Shown here piece after piece: positions 26,966 to 36,148 of a stretch of DNA of 64,000 bases. The notes below the pieces were generated by a model. It saw only the letters and a program-made list of their open reading frames with translations. It searched no databases and had not been told where the DNA came from. This DNA is from Pseudomonadota bacterium (GTDB lineage: Bacteria; Pseudomonadota; Gammaproteobacteria; Burkholderiales; Thiobacteraceae). The stretch lies in NCBI GenBank assembly GCA_021812385.1, contig JAKANO010000002.1, positions 124,001-188,000 on the forward strand, in the 5' to 3' direction. Position 1 is the first letter of the stretch. Every line of letters begins with the position of its first letter. A program made the position numbers and the translations under genes.

Positions 26966-28153
26966 TTAAGCGCCGCCACGTAAAAACCGGGCCAGGCGCT
27001 CCACGCCTTGTTCCAGCTTCGGCAGTGTCGTGGTGTAGGCAAAACGCACATGGGTGTCGGATTCGAAGCTGCCGAAATCCAAGCCGGGGGTAATCGCCAC
27101 CCCGGCCTGTTCCAAGATGTCACTGGCAAAGCGGCGGCTATCTTGCGTAAATGCGCCGCAACCGGCGTAGAGATAAAACGCGCCCTCGGGTGCCAGCGGC
27201 AGGTCGAAGCCCAACGCGCGCAAAGCCGGCAGCAAAAAGTCGCGGCGCTGTGCAAACTCGGCGCGCCTGGCCTCCAATATAGCGAGCGTCTCCGGCTGAA
27301 ACGCCGCCAGGGCCGCATGTTGCGCCGGCGTCGGCGCGGCCAGAAACAGATTCTGCGCCAAGCGATCCAATGCCGGAATAAAAGACTCTGGCGCGATCAT
27401 CCACCCCAAGCGCCAGCCGGTCATGCCGAAGTATTTAGAGAAGCTGTTGATCACGAATATATCGTCGCTCACTACCAGCGCAGTCGCGGCTTCGCAGCCA
27501 TAAGTCAGGCCGTGATAAATCTCATCCACGATCAAGGTGCCGCCGCGCTGCGACACGGCTGCATGCAAGTCGCGCAATTCGTTCTTGCTTAATAACATCC
27601 CGGTAGGATTGGCCGGGCTCGCCACCAACGCGACACGGCTACGCTCACCCCAATGTTGCGCAATATGCGCAGCCTGCAATTGAAAGCGCGTCTGCGCCGT
27701 CACCGGAATATTCACCGCGCAGCCTTCGACAAAGCGCACGAAATGGCGGTTGCACGGATACCCCGGATCGGCCAGCAACACCTCATCCCCCGGATTCAGC
27801 AACACGCCCATGGCCAGCAGCAGCGCGCCGGATGAGCCGCTGGTGACCACCACCCGCGCAGGGTCGATGCGCACGCCATAGCGACTCGCATAAAAATCGG
27901 CGATGGCTGCGCGCAATGCCGGCAAACCGAGCGCCGGCGTGTAATGGGTATGCCCGGCTTGCAAGGCGGCGATGCCGGCCTGGATGATCGGCGCGGCCGT
28001 CGACGCATCGGGTTCGCCGATTTCCATGTGGATGATGGAGCGCCCAGCCGCTTCCAGTGCGCGCGCCCGCGCCAAAATATCCATGACATGAAACGGCTGA
28101 ATGTCCAGCATGCGCGCCGCAACGGCGGCGCCTTCGGGAGGGAGGGATTGCAT
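26966..28153 (-). CDS. class I/II pyridoxal-phosphate aminotransferase
   Basis: A fold-type I aminotransferase of 395 residues if it starts at the ATG at 28153, 4 bases after the stop of the upstream lipoprotein gene; the frame is open to 28195 and another Met exists at 28111. Motifs seen are MEIGEPD, ASPANPTG, VDEIYHGL, the PLP lysine in SFSKYFGMTGWRLGW and the C-terminal arginine in HVRFAY. It transfers amino groups, probably from an aliphatic or aromatic amino acid; the substrate cannot be told. It is the last gene of an rmuC-lipoprotein-aminotransferase run. Confidence 0.92.
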   Translation of the reverse strand: MQSLPPEGAAVAARMLDIQPFHVMDILARARALEAAGRSIIHMEIGEPDASTAAPIIQAGIAALQAGHTHYTPALGLPALRAAIADFYASRYGVRIDPARVVVTSGSSGALLLAMGVLLNPGDEVLLADPGYPCNRHFVRFVEGCAVNIPVTAQTRFQLQAAHIAQHWGERSRVALVASPANPTGMLLSKNELRDLHAAVSQRGGTLIVDEIYHGLTYGCEAATALVVSDDIFVINSFSKYFGMTGWRLGWMIAPESFIPALDRLAQNLFLAAPTPAQHAALAAFQPETLAILEARRAEFAQRRDFLLPALRALGFDLPLAPEGAFYLYAGCGAFTQDSRRFASDILEQAGVAITPGLDFGSFESDTHVRFAYTTTLPKLEQGVERLARFLRGGA

Positions 28154-28157
28154 GAAA

Positions 28158-28655
28158 TTATTGAATAATGCCGGCCTGCTTGAGCCGGGCTGCAATATCG
28201 AGCGGCACGGTTCGGTTCCAGCCGTTTTCGAATTTTCTTTCCATGCCGGTAATTTTATACGACGCCCACATCCGCGCTAAGGTGCAGCGCGCGATTGCAT
28301 CCTCATCCGCGCCGCTACAGTTGCCTTTGCGCTGGTTGAGAATGGCGACGACAAAGCGTTCGCCTTTGGCGTCTTTCCGCGTTGCAAGATCGAAAGATTC
28401 CACCTGCCATAAATACAAATAGGCAAAGTCATGCACGACGTCGATTGCTTGCTTGTCTTTGCTCATGAAACTGAAACAGTTATTGTCGGGGCAAATTTCC
28501 GCCACTGCTTGATCGCCCATGCTCAAAATGGCCGCATCCTTGCCAAACACTTGCTTCAGCGGCCAATTCGGCGCAGTGACTTGGGCTTTGTCACACCCGC
28601 CAAACAACACCAAAGCCAACAGCAAAAACGCGTAGCCAAACAAGCCGCGCATCAA
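28158..28655 (-). CDS. putative lipoprotein, function unknown
   Basis: A 165-residue protein with a signal peptide (YAFLLLALVLFGGCDKA); the GGC suggests lipidation although the lipobox is not perfect. Four cysteines in the mature part (EICPDNNCF, GNCSG, ARCTL) may form disulfides in the periplasm. I do not recognise the family. It overlaps rmuC by 4 bases (ATGA) and is followed 4 bases on by the aminotransferase start, so the three genes are probably one operon. Confidence 0.8.
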   Translation of the reverse strand: MMRGLFGYAFLLLALVLFGGCDKAQVTAPNWPLKQVFGKDAAILSMGDQAVAEICPDNNCFSFMSKDKQAIDVVHDFAYLYLWQVESFDLATRKDAKGERFVVAILNQRKGNCSGADEDAIARCTLARMWASYKITGMERKFENGWNRTVPLDIAARLKQAGIIQ

Positions 28656-30103
28656 ATCAGCCTCCTGACATTTTCGTCGAGCTCGGGCTCATCCGCTTCA
28701 AGCGCATCCAGCGTTTCAGGCGCTTCGTGCTCCAATTCCACCGCCTCGATCTGCTGGAAGCGACGCGTGATCTTTTGACTACTGACATGCACGTCTTCCG
28801 CGTCCTCGTGCGCTTGGCGGATGTGGTCGGCCAGTTTCTTCATGCGCACGTCGAATCGGCCGAAATCCTTGGCCAGCTTGCCCAGCGCATCCTTGATGAT
28901 ATGCACCTGCTTGCGCGTCTCAACGTCCTTGAGAACGGCGCGCGCGGTGTTGAGGATGGCCATCAGGGTGGTGGGCGAGACAATCCACACCCGGCGCTGC
29001 ATGGCGTAATCCACCAGATCCGCATGATAGCCGTGGATCTCGGCGAACACCGCCTCGGCCGGGATGAACATCACCGCGCCATCCGAGGTCTCATTGGCGA
29101 TGATGTACTTGGCGGCGATATCGTCGATGTGCTTCTTCACGTCGAGCTTGAACTGGCGCTCGGCCGCCTGCTGCTCCAGCTCGGACAGGCTGCTGTCGTA
29201 CATACGGCTGTAGTTTTCCAGGGGAAACTTCGAATCCACCGCCACCGTGCCGGTCGGCTCCGGCAGGAACAAGGCGCAATCCACGCGCGTGCCGTTGGAA
29301 AATTTGTGCTGCATGGCGTACACCGGCTGCTGCGAATTGTGCGGCAAAATATTGCGCACCAGGGTTTCCAGCTGTACCTCGCCGAATGCGCCACGCGAAC
29401 GCTTGTCGCCCAGCAGCTCCTGCAAGCTCACCATGTTGGTGCTCAGGCCATCGATCTTTTTTTGCGCCTCGTCGATAGTGGCGAGCCGCGCCATCACCTG
29501 CGCGAAGGTGTCGTTGGTTTTCTTGAAGCCCTCGTCCAAGCGCTCCGAGACCTTGCCGCTGATCTGTTCCAAGCGCGTGTCGGTGGTCTTGGTCAGCGCT
29601 TCCATCGACGCAATCAATTGCTGCGTCAACTTGGCCATGGTGGTCTGGATCAACTCCTGCTCCGCGCGCGCCTGCTCGGTCAGCGTATGCATTTGCTTGG
29701 CGAGAATTTCTTCGCGCATGGCGTTGAGCCGCTCCTGCATCGCGCTCGACAAATTACCGAGCTGCAGCGCCATCATCTCGCGCAACTCGCTCAGACGCTC
29801 GGATTGCGCGAGCTGGAGTTGATGCATGTTGTCGCGCGTCAGCGTCAATTCGGCAGCAATGGCCGTGCGCTGGCGGTCGCTGGTTTCTCCCAGCGCATGA
29901 TTGACGCGATCGCCCTGCTTGGTCAGCCCCTCGTGCAAATCGGCCAGCATCAAGCGATGCTTGGTCTCCAGTTGCTCCGCCACCAAGCCGGGGAATTGCT
30001 CCAGCGCACGCCCTAAACGACCAACCCGGATGCCGACCCACAGCGCACCGATGAGCAACAAAAGCAGCAGAATACCGACTGAAATCTCGAACATTAGCGT
30101 CAC
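28652..30103 (-). CDS. rmuC: DNA recombination protein RmuC
   Basis: A 483-residue RmuC-family protein: N-terminal membrane helix (about 4-24), a long coiled-coil region (about 30-200), and the RmuC nuclease-like core with KRSRGAFGEVQLE, DSKFPLENYSRM and MFIPAEAVFAEIHG. RmuC limits DNA inversions between short inverted repeats. That role is of some interest here because the window holds several inverted repeats. The downstream lipoprotein gene overlaps its stop. Confidence 0.95.
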   Translation of the reverse strand: MTLMFEISVGILLLLLLIGALWVGIRVGRLGRALEQFPGLVAEQLETKHRLMLADLHEGLTKQGDRVNHALGETSDRQRTAIAAELTLTRDNMHQLQLAQSERLSELREMMALQLGNLSSAMQERLNAMREEILAKQMHTLTEQARAEQELIQTTMAKLTQQLIASMEALTKTTDTRLEQISGKVSERLDEGFKKTNDTFAQVMARLATIDEAQKKIDGLSTNMVSLQELLGDKRSRGAFGEVQLETLVRNILPHNSQQPVYAMQHKFSNGTRVDCALFLPEPTGTVAVDSKFPLENYSRMYDSSLSELEQQAAERQFKLDVKKHIDDIAAKYIIANETSDGAVMFIPAEAVFAEIHGYHADLVDYAMQRRVWIVSPTTLMAILNTARAVLKDVETRKQVHIIKDALGKLAKDFGRFDVRMKKLADHIRQAHEDAEDVHVSSQKITRRFQQIEAVELEHEAPETLDALEADEPELDENVRRLI

Positions 30104-30245
30104 CCCATTGAGTTCGATAAGTATACCTCAGCGCCCTGCCGGATCGCGCATGCGGCATGGCCGCCAATACCGCGGCATCGGTTTGCAAATGCGGCGCAAT
30201 GAAATTTTTACAGGCAAGCCGCGCCACAAGCAGGGATAATTGCGC

Positions 30246-31664
30246 ATGACTGAAGCTATCCCCCCCTCCTCCGTACCCGCAGCCGGCCGCTCATTCAAGG
30301 AACTGCCGCTGCCGCCTGGCATCCACGCGACCTTGCAGCAATTGGGCTACCTGAGCATGACGCCGATTCAGGCCGCTAGCCTGCCCTTGGCGCTCGCCGG
30401 ACACGACCTGATCGCGCAAGCCAAGACCGGCAGCGGCAAGACGGCGGCGTTCGCGCTGGCCCTGCTCACCAAGCTCAATCCGCGGCGCTTCGCGGTGCAA
30501 GCCATGGTGCTGTGCCCGACGCGCGAGCTGGCGGACCAAGTCACGCAAGAGATCCGCCGCCTGGCGCGCTTTGCGGACAACATCAAGGTGGTCGCGCTGT
30601 GCGGCGGCACCACCATGCGCCCGCAGATGGCCAGCCTGGAACACGGCGCGCACATCGTCGTCGGCACGCCGGGGCGCATCATGGATCACCTGGAGCGCGG
30701 CAGCCTGGATCTGCAAGCGCTCAACACCCTGGTGCTGGACGAAGCCGATCGCATGCTGGACATGGGCTTTTACGACGCCATCGCCTACGTGGCAAAGCAC
30801 TGCCCGGTAGAGCGCCAGACATTATTATTTTCGGCCACTTTTCCAGAGGGCATCGCCCGACTGGCGCGCCAGTTCTTGCGCCAGCCGCAGGAAGTGAAAC
30901 TGTTGGAACAGCATGAAGGCACCAAGATCCGCCAGCGCTTCTACGAAGTGAAACACGAAGAGCGCTTGCAAGCCGTCGGCCTTTTGCTCAAGCACTACCG
31001 CCCGGTCAGCACCTTGGCCTTCTGCAACACCAAACAGCAATGCCGCGATTTGTTGGATGTGCTGCATGCCCAAGGCTTTCATGCGCTGGCCTTGCATGGC
31101 GATCTGGAACAACGCGAACGCGATCAAGTGCTGATCCAGTTCGCCAACCGCAGCTGCTCGGTGCTGGTGGCCACCGATGTCGCGGCGCGCGGCCTGGACA
31201 TCGCGCAACTCGAAGCCGTCATCAACGTCGATGTCACGCCCGACCCGGAAATCCACATCCATCGCATCGGCCGCACCGGCCGCGCCGATCAGGAAGGCTG
31301 GGCGCTGAGCCTGTGCAGCAAGTCCGACCAGCGCCGCGTCGCCAACATCGCGCAGATGATGGGCTCCGAGCCGGAGTGGCATGAACTAAGCGAGCTGCAA
31401 ACCGGCGATGATGCAGCGCTGGTGCCACCGATGGTGACGCTGCAAATCCTCGGCGGCCGCAAGGAAAAAATCCGCCCCGGCGACGTGCTGGGCGCGCTCA
31501 CCGGCGCAGCGGGTTTCACCCGCGAGCAAGTCGGCAAGATCACCGTCACCGAGCAATCCACCTATGTCGCCGTCGCGCGCGACATCGCAAGCGAGGCCGT
31601 ACGTAAATTGTCGGCAGGCAAGGTAAAAGGCAAGACGGTGAAAGTGCGTGCGCTGGAAGATTGA
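30246..31664 (+). CDS. dbpA: ATP-dependent RNA helicase DbpA
   Basis: A 472-residue DEAD-box helicase that acts on 23S rRNA during 50S assembly. Helicase motifs: [69 protein letters not shown] and HRIGRTGRA. The last 75 residues form the DbpA RNA-binding domain (LQILGGRKEKIRPGDVLGAL ... GKITV), which recognises hairpin 92. ATG at 30246 has AGGGA 10 bases upstream; an in-frame TTG lies two codons earlier. Confidence 0.96.
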   Translation: MTEAIPPSSVPAAGRSFKELPLPPGIHATLQQLGYLSMTPIQAASLPLALAGHDLIAQAKTGSGKTAAFALALLTKLNPRRFAVQAMVLCPTRELADQVTQEIRRLARFADNIKVVALCGGTTMRPQMASLEHGAHIVVGTPGRIMDHLERGSLDLQALNTLVLDEADRMLDMGFYDAIAYVAKHCPVERQTLLFSATFPEGIARLARQFLRQPQEVKLLEQHEGTKIRQRFYEVKHEERLQAVGLLLKHYRPVSTLAFCNTKQQCRDLLDVLHAQGFHALALHGDLEQRERDQVLIQFANRSCSVLVATDVAARGLDIAQLEAVINVDVTPDPEIHIHRIGRTGRADQEGWALSLCSKSDQRRVANIAQMMGSEPEWHELSELQTGDDAALVPPMVTLQILGGRKEKIRPGDVLGALTGAAGFTREQVGKITVTEQSTYVAVARDIASEAVRKLSAGKVKGKTVKVRALED

Positions 31665-31682
31665 TATTACAAATCTAATTCA

Positions 31683-31806
31683 ACCGCCAAGACGCCAAGT
31701 GCGCCAAGAAAAAGCCATAAGCGGGAAACAAACTTTAGTTAGTCAGCAACGAGCACATACGTTGTATAGCTTGATTTTCCTTGGCGCACTTGGCGTCTTG
31801 GCGGTT
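31683..31806. repeat. GCCAAG-type long inverted repeat, copy 1
   Basis: The left arm has GCCAAG at 31686, 31694 and 31703. The right arm has CTTGGC at 31780, 31789 and 31797, the mirror image of the spacing. About 70 bases lie between the arms. It fills the gap between the convergent dbpA and ygjP-like genes, where a large hairpin could end transcription from both sides. Confidence 0.85.
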
Positions 31807-31844
31807 AGAGCACTAGCGCCTTGGTTGCGCATCTTCCAGAAACC

Positions 31845-32387
31845 CTAAGACGCAGCACCGATCGTAACCACCGCCCACAGCGGCTGCCCCGTCGCTTCCA
31901 GATGGCTCAGGTAAGTGCGCAGATCAAACTCCAACTGGTGATAATCGGGTTCCATGTGCAAGCACAGCTGATAGAACGCCTTGTCGTGCTCGCGCTCTTT
32001 GAGATGCGCCAGTTCGTGCACCACGATCATGCGCAAAAATTCAGGCGGCATCTCCTTGAACACAGTCGCTACGCGGATCTCGCGTTTTGACTTGAGCTTT
32101 GCGCCCTGCACCCGCGAGATGGTGGTGTGCATGCCCAAGGCGTTGCGGATCACATGCAGCTTGCTATCAAACGCCACCTTGCTCAGCTGCCCCGTGTTGC
32201 GCAGATATTCGCCCTTGAGTTCGAGCACATAGTCGTACAGCGCCTTATCCGTGCGCACCGCATGCGCAAGCGGATATTTTTGCAACAGCCTGTCCGCCAG
32301 CTCGCCTTGTTCGATCAGGCGCCGCACTTGCTCCACCAATGTCGCCGGGTAGCCTACGAGGTAATTCTGCGGGGATTTCGGGCGCAT
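31845..32387 (-). CDS. YgjP-like zinc metallopeptidase-fold protein
   Basis: A 180-residue protein of the YgjP/DUF45 family. The zinc site is HELAHLKEREHDKAF: the HEXXH histidines with a third histidine six residues further on. The function of the family in bacteria is not settled; a peptidase role is inferred from the fold. It is convergent with dbpA across the repeat element and divergent from djlA. Confidence 0.9.
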   Translation of the reverse strand: MRPKSPQNYLVGYPATLVEQVRRLIEQGELADRLLQKYPLAHAVRTDKALYDYVLELKGEYLRNTGQLSKVAFDSKLHVIRNALGMHTTISRVQGAKLKSKREIRVATVFKEMPPEFLRMIVVHELAHLKEREHDKAFYQLCLHMEPDYHQLEFDLRTYLSHLEATGQPLWAVVTIGAAS

Positions 32388-32516
32388 AGCGAGGTGTCAG
32401 GAGTTTGTAGAGAGTGAGATTTTACCGCGTGTCATCCATACCGTTCGACCAATCACTTCCGTCCAAGGTCCATGCGTTTATAATCAATCTTTCCGCAGGC
32501 AATCTCAGGAGTTATT

Positions 32517-33290
32517 TTGTTTAGAGTCATTGGCGCATTTGTTGGGTTTTACTACTTAGGATTTCTCGGCGGCTTAATTGGTTTTTTCTTAGGCAGCTTT
32601 ATTGACCGGATTATTGCCTACGGCGTGGGCGGCGCTAATCCATTCAGCAACGCCAACCGCCAAACAGTATTTCTGCAAACGGTTTTTATCTTAATGGGCA
32701 AACTGGCCAAAGCCGACGGCCATATCTCGAAAGATGAAATCGCCTATGTCGAGCAGTTCATGCAAAAGCTCGGCATGTCTGCGGAGCATCGGCAACAAGC
32801 CATTGCGCTTTTTAAACAAGGTTCCTCACCCGATTACGACATTGCGCCGAACATCCGGCAATTCTTGGCCGTGTGCGGCCACACCCATAGCTTAAAGCAG
32901 ATGTTGCTGGTCTATCTGATCGTGATGGCCTTATCGGATGGACGCATTGATGCCGCGGAAGAGCAATTGCTCGTCGATATAGCGCGCCAACTGGGCTATA
33001 GCCAGGCCGATTTCCAGAGCATGCTGGATATGGTGTTGAACCAGTCGCACTTTGCTAGCGGTCAAGCCGGTTCCGCCAGCGCGCTGGATGATGCTTACAA
33101 AGCCTTGGGTGTGAACAAGGACAGCACCGATGCAGAAGTTAAAAAAGCCTATCGCAAACTCATCAGCCAATATCACCCGGACAAACTCATCGGCCAAGGC
33201 CTGCCGGAAGACATGATTGCCGTGGCGACCGAGCAAGCCAAGGAAGTGCAAGTTGCTTACGACTTGATTATGAAGAGCCGCGGGAAATAA
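32517..33290 (+). CDS. djlA: DnaJ-like membrane co-chaperone DjlA
   Basis: A 257-residue protein with one N-terminal membrane segment rich in glycine (about 5-27), a TerB-like helical domain (about 50-170) and a C-terminal J domain (about 190-257) with the HPD motif in SQYHPDKL. DjlA stimulates DnaK at the inner membrane. The start is TTG at 32517 with AGGAG 5 bases upstream; no ATG is available before the membrane segment. Confidence 0.94.
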   Translation: MFRVIGAFVGFYYLGFLGGLIGFFLGSFIDRIIAYGVGGANPFSNANRQTVFLQTVFILMGKLAKADGHISKDEIAYVEQFMQKLGMSAEHRQQAIALFKQGSSPDYDIAPNIRQFLAVCGHTHSLKQMLLVYLIVMALSDGRIDAAEEQLLVDIARQLGYSQADFQSMLDMVLNQSHFASGQAGSASALDDAYKALGVNKDSTDAEVKKAYRKLISQYHPDKLIGQGLPEDMIAVATEQAKEVQVAYDLIMKSRGK

Positions 33291-33308
33291 TCTAAGCCCT
33301 GCTGCGCC

Positions 33309-33968
33309 CTACTCGAACACCGCTTCGCCACTCAACCAGCGCGATTCTGCCGCAGGGTCGGAGAGCGCGATCAAAACAGCTGGCCCGAGAGCGTGAGCGG
33401 CAGCCTGTAACCCAATCTCCCGATACGCATCAGCCGTACCCTTCAGCAGCGCTTCCGCACCCAGCACGATATTGAGACTCTGCGGTATCTCCGGCGCATT
33501 CTCCACACATTTCGCAACATCCAGCGAATGCGCCTTGCGGCAGACGCCCGGGCGTACTGCATAGATGGAACACAAATCATCGATCAAAAACGGACACGGC
33601 GTGCGTCGCTGCCATGGCGCAACAGCGCTCGGCATCGCGTCGTATACCCGCAAGCGCTCGATATGTGCGTTGATTTCTTCCGCGGGACGCGATGCAATAT
33701 CCCGCGCAATACGAAACACCTCCGGCGCAATCGCCTCCACCCGCGCGCTACAGCAGTGGTTGCAACCGACCTTGCAAGCAAGCTCAACACCTTGATTGAT
33801 CGCCGCGCTGACGACTTGATCTATTCCGTTTTGCAGGTTACGCACGAAGGTAATGGCCAAGGGCGAGCCGCGTTTGTCGCTCAAGTAGCGCACCGCCGCC
33901 GCGCGCACCTGATCTGCGGATTGCAGGAAGGCGGCGGTTTCTGCGGGGCTTAGTGCATCATTTGGCAT
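33309..33968 (-). CDS. YkgJ-family cysteine cluster protein
   Basis: A 219-residue protein with the zinc/iron-chelating YkgJ pattern of cysteines: CKVGCNHCCS near residue 65, then CPFL, LCSIYAVRPGVCRKAHS and KC. The family is thought to bind Zn or Fe-S and its role is unknown. It is convergent with djlA with an 18-base gap and lies 18 bases after the VF530 gene on the same strand, so these two may be one unit. Confidence 0.9.
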   Translation of the reverse strand: MPNDALSPAETAAFLQSADQVRAAAVRYLSDKRGSPLAITFVRNLQNGIDQVVSAAINQGVELACKVGCNHCCSARVEAIAPEVFRIARDIASRPAEEINAHIERLRVYDAMPSAVAPWQRRTPCPFLIDDLCSIYAVRPGVCRKAHSLDVAKCVENAPEIPQSLNIVLGAEALLKGTADAYREIGLQAAAHALGPAVLIALSDPAAESRWLSGEAVFE

Positions 33969-33986
33969 AGGCGCAATGCTCTTTAC

Positions 33987-34247
33987 TCAGCCATCACTCG
34001 ATGCAGCGGGTTTAATACTCGCTTTAGCTTGCTGCAAATACAACTCCTCCACCTTCTTCCGCGCCCACGGCGTCCTACGTAAAAATTTCAAGCTGGATTT
34101 AATGCTGGGGTCGTGGGTAAAGCAGCGCACCGGAACGGCTGCGCCCATCGCTTCCCAGCCCATGCGCTCGGATAGTTGGGTGACGATCATTTCCAGCGTG
34201 ATGCCGTCCAAGCTGGGGCGGCTTGCGGGATTTTTAGTGGCGCTCAT
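33987..34247 (-). CDS. VF530-family DNA-binding protein (DUF2132)
   Basis: An 86-residue protein that matches the VF530 family over most of its length: LDGITLEMIVTQLSERMGWE, then CFTHDPSIKSSLKFLRRTPWARKKVEELY. The fold is small and helical, proposed to bind DNA. Length is normal for the family. It is divergent from the RsuA-like gene. Confidence 0.93.
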   Translation of the reverse strand: MSATKNPASRPSLDGITLEMIVTQLSERMGWEAMGAAVPVRCFTHDPSIKSSLKFLRRTPWARKKVEELYLQQAKASIKPAASSDG

Positions 34248-34320
34248 GCTTTCATTTTACAACTGATCACAGTGCTTGAACGTTTACAATGGCGTTCTTT
34301 GTTTTCAGGCTGCACGCATC

Positions 34321-35034
34321 ATGTCCGAACCCATTCGCCTCGCAAAACGCCTCGCCGAATTAGTCCCCTGCTCGCGCCGGGAGGCCGAGCTGTATATCGC
34401 CGGTGGCTGGGTGATGGTGGATGGGCAAGTGGTGGAAGAGCCGCAGTTCATGGTGTCGCAACAGGCGGTGACACTGCACCCGGATGCGAATCTCACGCCA
34501 CTGGAACCGGTGACCATGCTATATCACCAGCCGCCAGCAACAGGCAAATCTGCCAACGCCGCGCAGCCGATTAGCGCCGCTACGCATGCGGCGGATGACG
34601 TTTCCGGTATCCACATGCTCAAGCAGCATTTTGTTCGGCTCACGCCGTGCACGCCCTTGGAGCCGAATGCCAGCGGCTTGTTGGTGTTTACCCAGGACTG
34701 GCGCGTGGCGCGCAAGCTGATCGAGGATGCCGCGAAGATCGAGCAAGAATATGTAGTGGAGGTCGCGGGTGAGATCGCCCCCGATGGCCTCAAGCTTCTC
34801 AACCACGGACTGAAATTCAATGGCCGGGCGCTAGCGCCGATCAAGGTGAGCTGGCAAAACGAAACGCGTCTGCGCTTTGCGCTCAAGGGCGTGCAGCCGG
34901 GACAGATTGCCCATATGTGCCAGCGTGTCGGGCTACAGGTGTTGGGGATGAAACGGATTCGGCTGGGGCGGGTGTCGATGGCCAAATTGCAGCCGGGGCA
35001 GTGGCGCTATTTGCTGCCGGGTGAAAAGTTTTAA
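34321..35034 (+). CDS. RsuA/RluF-type pseudouridine synthase homologue with altered catalytic motif
   Basis: A 237-residue protein with an N-terminal S4 RNA-binding domain (about 4-52: LAKRLAELVPCSRREAELYI) and a pseudouridine-synthase domain. The family motif GRLDxxTxGLLL, which carries the catalytic aspartate, reads TPLEPNASGLLVF at 111-123, so Asp is replaced by Glu (E114) and the preceding Arg by Pro. The EQEYVV tyrosine further on is kept. ATG at 34321 is chosen over a TTG 15 codons earlier. It may be an RNA-binding protein that has lost isomerase activity, or a variant that works differently. Confidence 0.88.
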   Translation: MSEPIRLAKRLAELVPCSRREAELYIAGGWVMVDGQVVEEPQFMVSQQAVTLHPDANLTPLEPVTMLYHQPPATGKSANAAQPISAATHAADDVSGIHMLKQHFVRLTPCTPLEPNASGLLVFTQDWRVARKLIEDAAKIEQEYVVEVAGEIAPDGLKLLNHGLKFNGRALAPIKVSWQNETRLRFALKGVQPGQIAHMCQRVGLQVLGMKRIRLGRVSMAKLQPGQWRYLLPGEKF

Positions 35035-35053
35035 GCCCTAAAAGGCTGGTTAA

Positions 35054-35182
35054 CCGCCAAGGCGCCAAGAGCGCCAAGAAGTGCAAAAGCTAATGAAGTT
35101 GCGTAAATGGCCAGTGGATAAGCGCAGAAAAAAATATTAAGCGCCTTTGTATTTCTTGGCGCTCTTGGCGTCTTGGCGGTTC
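35054..35182. repeat. GCCAAG-type long inverted repeat, copy 2
   Basis: GCCAAG cores at 35056, 35064 and 35073 face CTTGGC cores at 35155, 35164 and 35172, with 76 bases between. Core spacing is the same as in copy 1 near 31.7 kb, while the loop sequence is unrelated. Like copy 1 it lies between two convergent genes. Confidence 0.85.
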
Positions 35183-35209
35183 AATCGTTTTATCTCGCTT
35201 TAATACCGA

Positions 35210-36049
35210 TCACGCCGAAAAAAGCTTGCGCCGCTCTTCTTCCTTGAGCGTGTCGTTGATTTCGCGCATGACGCTTTGCAAATCGACCGTTGCTTCGCTG
35301 CGCTCGAAGCGCCCGGTCAAGGGGCTATCCGGTTTTAGCTGGCTGCTCTGGTACAGCGACCAGATCTCCATGCCGTAGTCGGTGGTCAACAGCTCCGGCG
35401 CTGAACGCCCGAAGTAAGTGGCGAGGTTGGCGACATCGCGCAGCAGCATTTTGCAGGCTTGGTTATTGGCGGCGGCATCGATGGCTTGCGGCAGGTCGAT
35501 GATGACGGGGCCGCTGGTGTCGACCAGCACGTTGTATTCGGAAAGATCGCCGTGCACGATGCCGGCGCACAGCATGCGCACGACTTGGCGTATCAATATT
35601 GAGTGGTATTCGCGCGCGGTCTCGGCAGACAGCGCGACATCGTTGAGGCGCGGGGCGGCGTTGCCTGCGCTGTCGGTCAGCAACTCCATCAACAGCACGC
35701 CCTCATGGAAGTTGTATGGCTTGGGCACGCGCACGCCCGCGGCGGCGAGTCGGTACAAGGCTTCCACTTCCGCGCTTTGCCAAGCTTCTTCCTGCGCTTT
35801 GCGGCCGTAGCTGCTGCCTTTTTCCATGGCGCGGGCGCGCCGGCTGTTTTTGACTTTGCGGCCTTCGGTGTAATCGGTGCTCTGGCGGAAGCTGCGCTTG
35901 TTGGCTTCTTTGTAGACCTTCGCGCAGCGGATTTCTTCGCCGCAGCGCACCACGAAAACCATGGCTTCCTTGCCGCTCATGAGCTGGCGGATGACTTCAT
36001 CGACCAAGCCATCTTCGATCAGCGGTTCAATTCTCTTCGGGGTTTTCAT
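35210..36049 (-). CDS. RIO1-family serine protein kinase
   Basis: A 279-residue RIO-type kinase. The flexible-loop and ATP-binding part shows GKEAMVFVVRCGEEIRCAKVYK, the catalytic loop is GIVHGDLSEYNVL and the metal-binding motif is VIIDLPQA. These are the RIO1 signatures; in archaea and eukaryotes RIO1 acts in small-subunit ribosome maturation, and the bacterial role is not established. It lies beside an RsuA-like and several other RNA-related genes, but no operon link is visible. Confidence 0.93.
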   Translation of the reverse strand: MKTPKRIEPLIEDGLVDEVIRQLMSGKEAMVFVVRCGEEIRCAKVYKEANKRSFRQSTDYTEGRKVKNSRRARAMEKGSSYGRKAQEEAWQSAEVEALYRLAAAGVRVPKPYNFHEGVLLMELLTDSAGNAAPRLNDVALSAETAREYHSILIRQVVRMLCAGIVHGDLSEYNVLVDTSGPVIIDLPQAIDAAANNQACKMLLRDVANLATYFGRSAPELLTTDYGMEIWSLYQSSQLKPDSPLTGRFERSEATVDLQSVMREINDTLKEEERRKLFSA

Positions 36050-36148
36050 GTAAACGTGGATATGCAGGGAAAGTTCTGGGGCCGTAGTATGACAGCCCTC
36101 TGGAAGAGGTCAAGCCAGCGAACGCAGCAGCGACTATCTGCGCAAAGC

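Noticed and set aside
28727-30016. 429-codon open frame antisense to rmuC
   Set aside because: RmuC is well recognised on the other strand. The antisense product is rich in His, Leu and Arg with no domain, typical of a GC-rich shadow.
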